The notes beneath the pieces are model-generated. The model worked only from the letters and a program-made list of their open reading frames with translations, made no database searches and had not been told where the DNA came from. Made by a program: the position numbers and the translations under genes. Positions 1-12,100 of a DNA stretch of 30,117 nucleotides are shown here, in pieces. The stretch covers positions 132,501 to 162,617 of the forward strand of contig CAUYUJ010020172.1 of NCBI GenBank assembly GCA_963575745.1, given 5' to 3'. Each line of letters begins with the position of its first letter. Position 1 is the first letter of the stretch. Origin of the DNA: Prorocentrum cordatum (Eukaryota > Sar > Dinophyceae > Prorocentrales > Prorocentraceae).

Positions 1-532
1 GACACACAGACACACAGGCACACGCATACACGCACACAGACACACAGACACAAGGACACACCGACACGCAGGCACAAAGGCACACAGGCACACAGACACA
101 CACAGACAGACACACAGACACACACAAACGGATACACCGATACACTGACACACTGACACACAGACACACAGACGCAAAAAAAGAAACAGACACACAGACA
201 CACAGACACACAGACACACAGACACACAGAAATAGAGGACACCCAGACACACAGACACACAGACACACAGACACACAGAGACACAGACACAATGACACAC
301 TGACACACTGACACACAGAAACAAAGACACTCAGACACACAGAGACACAAACACACAGACACACAGACTCACAGACACACAGACACACAGACAAGGCAAC
401 ACAAACACACAGACACACAGGAAGACACGCAGACAGAAACACAGGCACACATACAAACAGACACACAGACACACTGACTCACAGACACACAGACACACAG
501 ACACACAGACACACAGACACACAGACACACAT

Positions 533-563
<31 letters not shown>

Positions 564-1220
564 TAGACACACAGACACAAAGACCCACAGACACACGGAC
601 ACACGGACACACAGACACACGGACACACGGACACACGGACAAACTCTCACACAGACAGACAGACATACGGCCATACAGACACAAAAGACACACGGACACA
701 CAGACACACAGACACACGGACACACAGATACACAGGCAATCAGACATACAGACACACAGACAGACAGACACACAGACACACAGACACACAGACACACGGA
801 CACATAGACACACAGACACACAGACACACAGACAAACAGACACACAGAAACACAAACACGGAGACACACAGACACACAGCCATACAGACACACAAATACA
901 CAGACACACAGACACACAGACACTCAAGCACACAGACACACAGACACTCAAGCACACAGACACACAGACACACAGACACATAGACACACGGACACACAGA
1001 CACGCAGACACACAGCACGCGGCTACGAAGGACACACAGACACGCAGGCACAAAGGCACACAGGCACACAGACACACAAACACCCAGACAGACAGACACA
1101 CAGACACACCGACAAACAGATACACAGACACACTGACACACTGACACACAGACACACAGACGCACAAAAACACAGACACACAGATACACAGACACATAGA
1201 CACACAGACAGGCAGACAGA
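1..1220. repeat. CACACAGA octamer satellite, block 1
   Basis: Nearly the whole stretch is degenerate tandem CACACAGA (TCTGTGTG on the other strand), with point variants such as CACACGGA, CACAAAGA and CACACTGA. Two landmarks recur in the other blocks: an ACGCAGGCACAAAGGCACAC stretch (near 64 and 1039) and, ~100 bp later, a run of CACTGACACACTGACACAC followed by an A-rich spacer (near 172 in the GCAAAAAAAGAAAC form and near 1165 in the GCACAAAAACAC form). These landmarks show that the array is a higher-order repeat and not a plain microsatellite. Long open frames on both strands arise because an 8-base unit without stops stays open in several frames; they are not genes. Confidence 0.95.
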
Positions 1221-1376
1221 GCCCCCCCACCCACCACACCCCCTTCCAGCGCTCCGGAGGGGGGAAGCGCCGCACCATTTTGGGGCCGGCCCTCCCTCCA
1301 CTCCAACCACTCCGCCCTCGCGGAACGCCCGGAAGGGGGGGGGGGCGGCAGCGCGGGGCTGCCAGCGCCGCGCGCG
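1221..1376. repeat. GC-rich island, copy 1
   Basis: A ~155-bp GC-rich module interrupts the octamer satellite. It has a C-rich left edge, CTTCCAGCGCTCCGG, a core with CCATTTTGGGGCCGGCC, the CTCCAACCACTCCGCC segment, a right arm CGGAACGCCCGGAAGGGG, a G-run, and a small hairpin GGCAGC/GCTGCC before CGCGCG. The left and right arms are near-perfect inverted repeats. It matches the islands at 3138, 5920, 6433, 8609/13498, 16392 and 16639. Confidence 0.9.
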
Positions 1377-2253
1377 CACACACTCACACACTGACACGCA
1401 CACACACACACACGCGCACACACACGCAAATTCACGCGCACAGACAGACAGACACACACAGACGCACAGAAAGACAGACACACAGACAGATCCACAAACA
1501 GACAGACACACAAACACGCAGACACACACACAAGGACACGCAGACACAAGGATACACAGACACACAAACAACCAGTCACACAGACACACAGACACCCAGA
1601 CACGCAGACACTCAGACACACAGACACACGAACACACAAACACACAGACATAGAAACACACAGACACGAGCACACGGACACAAGGACACAAAAGACACGG
1701 GCATACAGACACACAGACAAACAGACACAGAGACACACAGACACACAGACACACAGGCACACAGACACAAAGACACACAGACACACATACACACAGACAC
1801 GCGAACTCACAGACACACAGAAACACGGACACACAAACACACAGACACTCAGACACACAGACACACGGACACACGAACACACAGACACCTACACACAGAC
1901 ACACAGACACACCAACACAAAAACACACAGGACACACAGACATTCAGACACACAGACACACAGAGACACATACACACAGACACACAGACACATGGTTACA
2001 CGGACACGCTGACACACAGACACACAGACACACACACACGGACCCACAGACACGCAGACACACAGACACAGAGACATACAGACACACAAATACAAGGATA
2101 AACAGACACCCAGACACACAGACACATAGACACATAGACACACAGACACACTGGCACTCTGACACAGTGACACACTGACACACGGAAACACAGACACACA
2201 GACACACTGACACACGGACACACAGACACACAGGCAATCAGACATACAGACAC

Positions 2254-2284
<31 letters not shown>

Positions 2285-3137
2285 CACAGACACACAGACA
2301 CACAGGCATACAGACACACAGACACACAGACACACAGACACACAGACACACGGACACACAGACACACAGGCAACCAGACACACAGACACACAGACACAAA
2401 GACACAGACACACAGACAGACAGACACACAGACAGACAGACACACACACACACAGACACACAAACACAGAGACCCACAGACACACATAAACACAGACACA
2501 CAGACACACGGACACACGGACACACAGACAACACACACACAGACAGACAGACAGACACACGGCCATACAGACACAAACACACGGACACACAGACACACAG
2601 ACACACAGACACAGGCACACAGACACACAGACAAACAGACACAAAGACACACAGGACACACAGACACACGGACACATAGACACACAGACACACAGACACA
2701 CAGACACACAGAAACACAGACACGAGACACACAGACACACAGACATACAGACACACAAATACACAGACACACAGGCACACAGACACTCAAGCACACAGAC
2801 ACACAGAGCACCAGATTCACAGACACACAGACACAAAGACACACAGACACACGGACACACATACACGCAGACACACAGACACGCAGACACGCAGACACAC
2901 CAACACACAGACACGCAGACACAAGGACACACAGACACGCAGGCACAAAGGCACACAGGCACACAGACACACAGACACCCAGACAGACAGACACACAGAC
3001 ACACAGACAAACAGATACACAGACACACTGACACACTGACACACTGACACACATACGCACAAAAACACAGACACACAGACACACAGAAGCATACACACAG
3101 ACACATAGACACACAGACACACTGACTGGCAGACAGA
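1377..3137. repeat. CACACAGA octamer satellite, block 2
   Basis: Octamer satellite following island copy 1. It opens with the post-island signature shared by other blocks: a CACGCGCACACACACGCAAA stretch, CACGCGCACAGACAG, CAGACAGATCCACAAAC, and an AAGGATACACAGA segment followed by CCAGTCACACAG. The pre-island landmark (GCAGGCACAAAGGCACAC) appears near 2935. The block is about 1.76 kb. No gene is supported in it. Confidence 0.93.
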
Positions 3138-3308
3138 GCCCCCCCCCGACCCACCACGCCCCCTTCCGGCGCTCCGGAGGGGTGAGGCACCGCCCCATTT
3201 TGGGGCCGGCCCTCCCTCCACGGACCAACCACTCCGCCCTCGCGGAGCGCACGAGAAAGGGAGAGGCGGGGGGGGGCCAGCGCGGGGCTGCCAGCGCCGC
3301 GCGCGCAC
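3138..3308. repeat. GC-rich island, copy 2
   Basis: Same module as copy 1 with divergence: CTTCCGGCGCTCCGG on the left, GGTGAGGCACCGCCCC in the core, and a right arm changed to CGGAGCGCACGAGAAAGGG, so the outer part of the inverted repeat is degraded. The CCACGGACCAACCACTCC variant also marks it as a diverged copy. Confidence 0.88.
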
Positions 3309-3380
3309 GCACACACACACACACACTGACACACACACACACACGCACGCACACACACACACACACGCAAATACACGCGC

Positions 3381-3423
<43 letters not shown>

Positions 3424-5919
3424 CACACACAGACGCACAGAAAGAAACGCAGACAGATCCACAGGCAGACAGACACACAGACACACAGACAGACGGACAC
3501 GCAGACACACGGACACGCAGACACGCAGACACCAGGATACACAGACACACAGCCAACCAGTCACACAGACACACAGACATCCAGACACGCAGATACTCAG
3601 ACACACAGACACGCGGACACACAAACACACAGCCATGCAGAAACACAGACACGGACACACGGACACAAAAGACACACGGACATACAGACACACAAAACCC
3701 AAACACACAGACACACAGACACACAGACACAAAGACACACAGAAACACAGACACACATACACACAGACACACGGACACACAGACACACAAACACACAGAC
3801 ACACAGGCACACAGACACACGGACACACAGAACACAGACACCAACACACAGACACACAAACACACCAACACAAAAACACACAGACACACAGACACACAGA
3901 CACACAGACACACAGACACACAGACACACAGACAAACAGACACACGGACACGCGGTCACGCAGACACACAACCACACGGACACGCACACGGACACACAGA
4001 CACGCAAACACACAGACACACAGACACAGAAACAACCAGACACACAGATGCACAGACACACAGACACACAGACACACAGACACGCGGACACACTGACAGA
4101 CTGACAGACTGACACCCAGACACCAAGACACACAGACACACAGACACATAGACACACAAACACACTGACACACTGACACATTGACACACTGACACACAGA
4201 AACACAAACACACAGCCACACTGACACACGGACACACGGACACACAGACACACAGGCCACCACACACACAGATACACAGACACAAAAACACACGGGCACA
4301 AAGACAGGCAGACAAACACACACAGGCACAGGGACACACAGACACACAGACACACAGACACACAGACACAGAGACCCACAGACCCACAGACACACAGACG
4401 CACAGACAAGCGGACGCTCAGACACACAGACACACAGACACACAGACACACAGAAACACAGACACAGAAAGACAGAAAGACAGAAACACGGGCACACAGG
4501 CACACAGACACAAAGACACACAGACACACAGACACACAGACACACAGACACACAGACACACAGACACACAGACACGCAGACACACGGACACACAGACGTA
4601 CAGACACACAAATACAAAGACACACAGACACACAGACACTCAATCAAGCACACTGACACACGCAGCACCAGACACACAGACACACAGACACTCAGACACA
4701 CAGACACACAGAAACACAAACACACAGACACACAGGCACACGCATACACGCACACAGACACACAGACACAAGGACACACAGACACGCAGGCATTAAGGCA
4801 CACAGGCACACAGAAACACAGACACACAGACACACAGACACACACAAACAAATACACCGACACACTGACACACTGACACACAGACACACAGACGCAAAAA
4901 AGAAACAGACACACAGACACACAGACGCACAGACACACAAACACACAGAAACAGGGACACCCAGACACACAGACACAGAGACACAAAGACACACAGACAC
5001 ACAGAGACACAGACACAATGACACACTGACACACTGACACACAGAAACACAGACACGCAGACACACAGAGACACAAACACACAGACACACAGACTCACAG
5101 ACACATAGACACACAGACACGGCCACACAAACACACAGACACACAGGAAGACACGCAGACAGAAACATAGGCACACATACAAACAGACACACAGACACAC
5201 TGACTCACAGACACACAGACACACAGACACACAGACACACAGACACACAGACGCACATACAGACAGACAGACAGACACACATAGACACACAGACACAAAG
5301 ACCCACACACACAGACACACAGACACACAGACACACGGACACACAGACACACGGACAAACTCTCACACAGACAGACAGACATACGGCCATAGAGACACAC
5401 AGACACACGGACAAACAGACACACAGACCCACAGACCCACAGACACACAGACACAGAGACACACGGACACATAGACACACAGACACACAGACACACAGAC
5501 AAACAGACACACAGAAACACAGACACGGAGACACACAGACACACAGCCATACAGACACACAAATACACAGACACACAAACACACAGACACTCAAGCACAC
5601 AGACACACAGACACTCAAGCACACAGACACACAGACACACAGACACATAGACACACGGACACACAGACACGCAGACACACAGACACGCGGCCACGCAGAC
5701 ACACCCACACACAGACACGCAGGCACAAGGACACACAGACACGCAGGCACAAAGGCACACAGGCACACAGACACACAAACACCCAGACAGACAGACACAC
5801 AGACACACAGACAAACAGATACACAGACACACTGACACACTGACACACAGACACACAGACGCACAAAAACACAGACACACAGATACACAGACACACAGAC
5901 ACACAGACAGGCAGACAGA
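3309..5919. repeat. CACACAGA octamer satellite, block 3
   Basis: The longest block left of the retroelement (2.6 kb). It starts with the post-island signature (CACGCGCACAGACAGAC, CAGACAGATCCACAGGC, CCAACCAGTCACACAG). It contains two pre-island landmarks, one near 4785 in the A-rich form (GCAAAAAAGAAAC) that is not followed by an island, and one near 5738 in the GCACAAAAACAC form that is. This alternation suggests two types of sub-block within the higher-order unit. No gene is supported. Confidence 0.93.
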
Positions 5920-6076
5920 GCCCCCCCACCCACCACACCCCCTTCCAGCGCTCCGGAGGGGGGAGGCGCCGCCCCATTTTGGGGCCGGCCCTCCCTCCAC
6001 TCCAACCACTCCGCCCTCGCGGAGCGCCCGGAAGGGGGGGGGGGGCGGCAGCGCGGGGCTGCCAGCGCCGCGCGCG
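5920..6076. repeat. GC-rich island, copy 3
   Basis: A well-preserved copy. The left arm CCCCCTTCCAGCGCTCCG (about 5938-5955) pairs with CGGAGCGCCCGGAAGGGGG (about 6020-6038), with one mismatch and one indel, so the ~100-bp core could snap back into a long hairpin. A second short hairpin, GGCAGC-loop-GCTGCC, lies just before the CGCGCG exit. Confidence 0.9.
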
Positions 6077-6432
6077 CACACACTCACACACTGACACGCA
6101 CACACGCACGCGCACACACACACGCAAATTCACGCGCACAAACAGACAGACAGACACACAGACACGCAGGCACAAAGGCACACAGGCACACAGACACACA
6201 AACACCCAGACAGACAGACACACAGACACACAGACAAACAGATACACAGACACACTGACACACTGACACACAGACACACACACACGCACAAAAACACAGA
6301 CACACAGACACACAGACACACAGACAAACAGATACACAGACACACTGACACACTGACACACAGACACACAGACGCACAAAAACACAGACACACAGATACA
6401 CAGACACACAGACACACAGACAGGCAGACAGA
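6077..6432. repeat. Short satellite block between islands 3 and 4
   Basis: Only ~355 bp of octamer satellite separates islands 3 and 4, against 1.8-2.9 kb elsewhere. It joins the start of a post-island signature (CGCAAATTCACGCGCACAAAC) directly to a pre-island landmark (ACGCAGGCACAAAGGCACAC at ~6160), and internally repeats the CACTGACACACTGACACAC motif twice. This is what unequal exchange or a deletion inside the higher-order repeat would leave. Confidence 0.9.
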
Positions 6433-6590
6433 GCCCCCCCACCCACCACACCCCCTTCCAGCGCTCCGGAGGGGGGAGGCGCCGCCCCATTTTGGGGCCG
6501 GCCCTCCCTCCACTCCAACCACTCCGCCCTCGCGGAGCGCCCGGAAGGGGGGGGGGGGGCGGCAGCGCGGGGCTGCCAGCGCCGCGCGCG
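6433..6590. repeat. GC-rich island, copy 4
   Basis: Nearly identical to copy 3 over its full length, including the CTTCCAGCGCTCCGG left arm, CCATTTTGGGGCCGGCC core and CGGAGCGCCCGGAAGGGG right arm, with a slightly longer G-run. The close match to copy 3 fits recent duplication of a ~510-bp segment. Confidence 0.9.
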
Positions 6591-8608
6591 CACACACTCA
6601 CACACTGACACGCACACGCACACGCGCACACACACACACGCAAATTCACGCGCACAGACAGACAGACACACACACAGACGCACAGAAAGACAGACTCACA
6701 GACAGATCCACAAACAGACAGACACACAGACACGCAGACACACACACAAAGACACGCAGACACAAGGATGCACAGACACACAGACAACCAGTCACACAGA
6801 CACATAGACACCCAGACACGCAGACACTCAGACACACAGACACACGAACACACAAACACACAGACATGCAAACACACAGACACGACCACACGGACACACC
6901 GACACAAAAGACACGGACGTACAGACACACAGACAAACAGACACAGAGACACACACACAGACAGATACATAGACACACAGACACACAGACACACAGACAC
7001 ACATACACACAGACACACGAACTCACAGACACACAGAAACACAGACACACAAACACTCAGACACTCAAACACACAGACACACGGACACACGAACACACAG
7101 ACACCTGCACACAGACACACGGACACACCAACACAAAAACACACAGGACTCAAAGACATTCAGACACACAGACACACAGACACACATACACACAGACACA
7201 CAGACACACACACACACACACATGGTTACACGGACACGCTGACACACAGACACACAGACACACACACGGGCCCACAGACACACAGACGCACAGACACACA
7301 GACACATGGGCACACGGACACGCTGACACACAGACACACGGACACACACACGGACCCACAGAAACGCAGACACACAGACACAGAGACATACAGACACACA
7401 AATACAAGGATACACAGAAACACAGACACACAGACACACGGACACACTGACAGACGGACACCCAAACACCCAGACACACAGACACACAGACACATAGACA
7501 CACAGGCAACCAGACATACAGATACACAGACACACAGACACACGGACACAAAAAAAGACAGAAAAACACACACAGGCACAGGGACGCACAGATACAAAAA
7601 CACACAGACACACAAACACACAGACAAAAAGACACGCATACACGCAAAAACTTGGACATTCAGACACACAGACACACAGACACACAGACACACAGACACA
7701 CAGAAAGACAGAAAGACAGAAACACAAGCACACAGACACACAGACACAGAGACACACATACACACAAACACACGGAAGCACAGACACACAGACACACAGA
7801 CACACAGACACACAGACACACAGAAACACAGACACGCAGACACACAGACACACAGAGATACAGACACACAAATACACAGACACACAGACACACAGACATT
7901 CAAGCACACTGACACACGCAGCACCAGACACACAGACACGCAGACACTCAGACACACAGACACACAGGCACACAGACGCACAGAGACGCAGTCACACGCA
8001 GACACGCAAAAACACCAACACACAGACACGCAGACACAAGGACACACAGACACGCAGGCACAAAGGCACACAGGCACACAGACACACAGACAGACAGACA
8101 CACAGACACACAGACAAACAGATACACAAACACACTGACACACTGACACACAGACGCCAAAAAAAAATACAGACACACAGACACACAGACACACAGACAC
8201 ACCGTCACACTGAAGACACACAGACACACAGACACACACACAGACACACAGATACATAGACACACAGACACACAGACATTCAGACACACAGAGACACAGA
8301 CACACTGACACACTGACACACAGAAACACAGGGCACAAAGACACGCCGACACACAGACACACAGACACACGGACGCACGGACACACAGACAAACACGCAC
8401 AGACAGAAGCACAGACACCAGACACAGACGGCCATACAGAAACAAAAGACACAGGGACACACAGACACACAGACACACAGACACAGACACACAGACACAC
8501 AGACACACAGACACACAGACATACAGACACACAGACACACGGACACATAGACACATCGACACAAAGACACACAGACAAACAGACACGCAGAAACACAGAC
8601 ACGCAGAC
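6591..8608. repeat. CACACAGA octamer satellite, block 4
   Basis: Octamer satellite opening with the post-island signature (CGCAAATTCACGCGCACAGAC, CAGACAGATCCACAAAC, then CCAGTCACACAG). It has an A-rich landmark near 8150-8170 (GCCAAAAAAAAATAC) without an island, and ends at the truncated island at 8609. No gene is supported. Confidence 0.93.
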
Positions 8609-8662
8609 GCTCCGGAGGGGGGAGGCACCGCCCCAATTTAGGGCGGGCCCTCCCTCCACTCC
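8609..8662. repeat. GC-rich island, left half of copy 5 (split by retroelement)
   Basis: The sequence from GCTCCGGAGGGGGGAGGCACC to CCTCCCTCCACTCC is the left half of an island and stops abruptly where the retroelement 3' end begins. It also lacks the C-rich leader and CTTCCAG left arm seen in copies 1-4, because the octamer satellite runs straight into GCTCCGG. The right half is at 13498. Confidence 0.85.
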
Positions 8663-9144
8663 TTTTGTCCTTTGCAAGGCTGCGCAGGCCCTAGGGCCTA
8701 GCCCTACAACGTCAAGCAGCGCAGAGACACCCATCATGACGTACCTAAAGCAGGCTCAACTCTTATCATCGAGCAGCGAAGCTGTCTCTATAAATAAGAG
8801 AATCACGAATGACGTAAGTAAATCACAACAGCAGGTATGAAAGTGCACCTGAAGGCGAATGAGCATAGAGAATGGAAAAGTATGGCTGGCTTCGGCGTCG
8901 TGATCATCACAACAACATGCGAGAAGAATACAAACTTAAAACACGATAAGAACAGCGAAGCTGTCACTATATAAAGAACAGCGTAGCTGTCAGTATATAT
9001 AGGAGAGGCACAAGTGAGCAAAGTAAATCACAGCCGAAGATATGACAGTGCACATCAATGCAATGAACATGGAATGTGCAAATATTCACAGCCGATGCAT
9101 CACACAGAGAAAGGTAAAAGTCAGAGAGATAGAGAAACGTGCAA
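8663..9144 (-). other. Retroelement 3' UTR with repeated hairpins
   Basis: This holds no ORF consistent with the element. On the transcript strand a short hairpin, ACAGC-UUC-GCUGU or a near variant, occurs three times (plus-strand positions about 8772-8786, 8952-8965 and 8978-8991), each followed on the plus strand by an AT-rich TATAWATA-like stretch. Two larger blocks, about 8770-8870 and 8976-9072, are diverged direct repeats that share GTAAATCACA and then TATGAMAGTGCAC. Repeated stem-loops at a LINE 3' end are the usual recognition site for the element's own reverse transcriptase, so that role is likely but inferred. Confidence 0.65.
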
Positions 9145-12100
9145 CTACTCACACCATAGTGACCGTACGGCTTGTGGGAGCGCCCCAACGAGGCGTTCCG
9201 CAGCAGAAAGTTCGGCGTCCGTGACCGTCGCTCCTGGTTGTAATATCCATGCAGCTGAGAACACTTCTTTGTAAGTGAACAGCTCGCTATATCTGGATTT
9301 CAGTCCAACCTCAAGCCAACAACCACATCCCGTACCCCTACGATCAACTCCTCCGTCGAAGCCCCCTCGGAGCAGAACGGGCGAATAAAGTAACTTTTCC
9401 CAAGTGTCCAGATAGGTCCACGAGTCATAAGCACCCCCATTCCTAGCTAAGTGTGTCAAGGCGTCCGCTCTCTCGTTCCATTCCCGAAAACTGTGCGCCC
9501 ATAAGTCTCGACCCCTTTCAGCAGGCCTCACACCTAAGCTCGAACCCATGCCGTCAAGTACATTCACAATATGGTCAACCCGTCGTAGATATTCTCTCGT
9601 CTCCACTTTCCACTTACCGTTTAACCAATTCACAATGAGTAATGAGTCTCCCTGGATGCTCAGTGGTATTCCTCCCGCCTCCAAGTCCCACCTAACCTCC
9701 CTCATGTTGTGTAATGCGAGTCTTTTTGTCAGTCTTTCTCGATCCTCCTTAGTCTCCTCCCGCTCAATGGTCATGTGAACTCCCTCCTCATCATCCCCTT
9801 GTTGTAAGTAAACAGGTACATTAGCAGCCACAACTCCTTTACATCGTTTGTGAAAACACTCAAGCATATTGTGTGTACACATATGTTTGGCATAATCAAG
9901 AAAGTGCTCATAGCTACCAGTAAAAACATCAGACCAATAATCACCAGCAAAAGTATGCAGCCCATAATCCCACGGCCGTGCGCCTACTCCCTGATTCCCC
10001 CCGTTTCGGTGTCTCTTAAGTTCTGACGCCTGCCTCCTCTTACCAAAGCACCTCATAGCCTCGCTCTCATCCGTACGTAGTCTATCCCAGACATTCCCAA
10101 AGGCAGCCGCACACATACGAGAATCCCTCCACGCTCTCACCGTACTGCCTTCCAGGGCAGCTCTGTCATGCCTCAGTCGCCCCAGAAACTGTGATATGTC
10201 TAATGCCCAAAGCCAGTGTGATCTCATGAACCGCTGTACTATACTCATATATCCTGCCACGGCATACTTTTCACGTGCCCTGCGGTACCTTCTCCCGTTC
10301 CATTCTGCAAACGTCTCTCCGTCGAGTCGAGTACAGGGCACCATCACAGCGAGGCATTTACCTTCAAAGGAATGTAAGGCCTGAATGGCGGCCGTATCTG
10401 CAGTGCAACCTTCCCATGTGTATGTAACAATGCTAATCACCCGTTGTTCCCAGCGCTGGAATTTCTTCGAGAGTGGCACAGCAGTGGAACGAAAGTATTT
10501 CGCATGGCTCCAGAACGCTTTCTTTCCCAAATCTATTCGATGATCTAAGTCTGTGTGGGAGCTCGTACAAATATCTACCGATAGCAGCGATCCAAGAATA
10601 TGCATGTCCAAAACTCTCCGAAATCTGTACATGTTCTCCGAGCCAGGGCCCAAGGACACCACAAGATCAGCTTCACGTATAATGTTCCCCTCACTATCCG
10701 TGTCAGGCTCGGGCACGCCAAAGACCTGATATTCCAGTGATGAATCTTTCCATCGCATCCCGAATGCATGTAGATGTAGGGTTAAATCGTGAATCATTCT
10801 TGTGAGTTGAAGCTTATCCCGAGCCAGAATGTAGCAATTGTCCGCCCAGAAAAAGTGGGAAACATAACTCTCATGCCTAGCCGATGATGTCACTACCTCG
10901 AGTCGATACCCAAGCTGCAGCCGATCCCATTCACGTATGACCCCTCCCCACATGGCCGCCACGATGAGGTTGTAAGCAAGAGGGCCCTCAGGCCCCCCCG
11001 TCCTAATACATTTATCCCACCTCACCCCTTCGATCTTCATCCCTTCGAAGCCCACGGTCCCGACACACTCACAGAGAGGATTGAGGAACGCGAACTGGAG
11101 GTAGAAGGGGATGCCTGCATAGTCTAAGCCCCTCTGAACGTTGGCCATCGTACAATGGTCAAAACATGCATGTACGTCGGCCTGGACAAGATGCGCAGCT
11201 TCGCTCCTACCCCAGACCGCGGCGTGCTGCCCGATACGTTTCAAACTACTAGTGATTTCATGTGGCCGTCGTCCAGCTTGAAATCCGTACAGTCCAATCC
11301 CATGGAAAACCTTATTCTGCTCAACACGACGTTCAACTAGAAGCACAACAACTGAACTGAAACATTTACTCAATACATTTTGCATGCACAACAATCGTCC
11401 ATCTTTAAGATCTCTGATTTTAGGTAGTTTGGGCATGTAACTAATCAGGATCTCTCTCCAAGCCGAGGGGTAGGGTACCTTGAGCCTAACGATCATGTCG
11501 AAAATCTGTCTAATGGCACGAAGTGTACTCCACGGGAGGCATTTCACAATCTCCACTGGAATACGATCAGGTCCAGCTGCCCTCAATGTCTTGAGTCGTG
11601 ATCTCGCTCGAAGTAGAAGCGACATCGAGACACCCTCGACCGAGTTGTCCTCCAGCTCCTTCTCCGCCTTCCTCCTGATCTCCTCCATCATGCGATTCGT
11701 GTTGCCTCGAACCTCCTCCGACGACACCCTACGACGAACTTCTTCCCCAAGTAAGTCCTCCACCTCCTCCTTGTCCTCCGTCTCCCTCTCACCCACCATC
11801 AAAAACTCGATCTGGCCCCTGAGCTCTTTCCGAGACGGCGGACATCTTTGCTCAAGTCGTTTAGCTCGATATCCTCGACGCTCCTGATTCAGGGCAGCCC
11901 TTTTCCTTTTCAGCTCTGCCGTGTTGCGAGGGTCACACTGGCGAACTGCTTCCTCGAGAATCGTCATCGACACCGGGCGTGAAACATGTCCTGCGCCAGC
12001 CTGGGCCGTGGAGTAATCCACAGCATCATTCACGTAGCACGAGAGAAGATCACTGGACATCTTGGTCGGATCGAGGCAAACCGAAGGACGCTCTGGATAC

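Noticed and set aside
1260-1300. Dinoflagellate spliced-leader remnant in the islands (CCATTTTGG)
   Set aside because: Only nine bases are shared with the leader as I remember it, and the flanks differ; the motif is nearly self-complementary and fits the island's own structure.
1-8600. Long ORFs on both strands, such as the Ser/Val/Cys/Leu repeat proteins on the minus strand and the His/Thr/Gln-rich ones on the plus strand
   Set aside because: They are translations of the degenerate 8-bp satellite, which lacks stop codons in several frames, and they show no domain, no start context and only an 8-residue periodicity.
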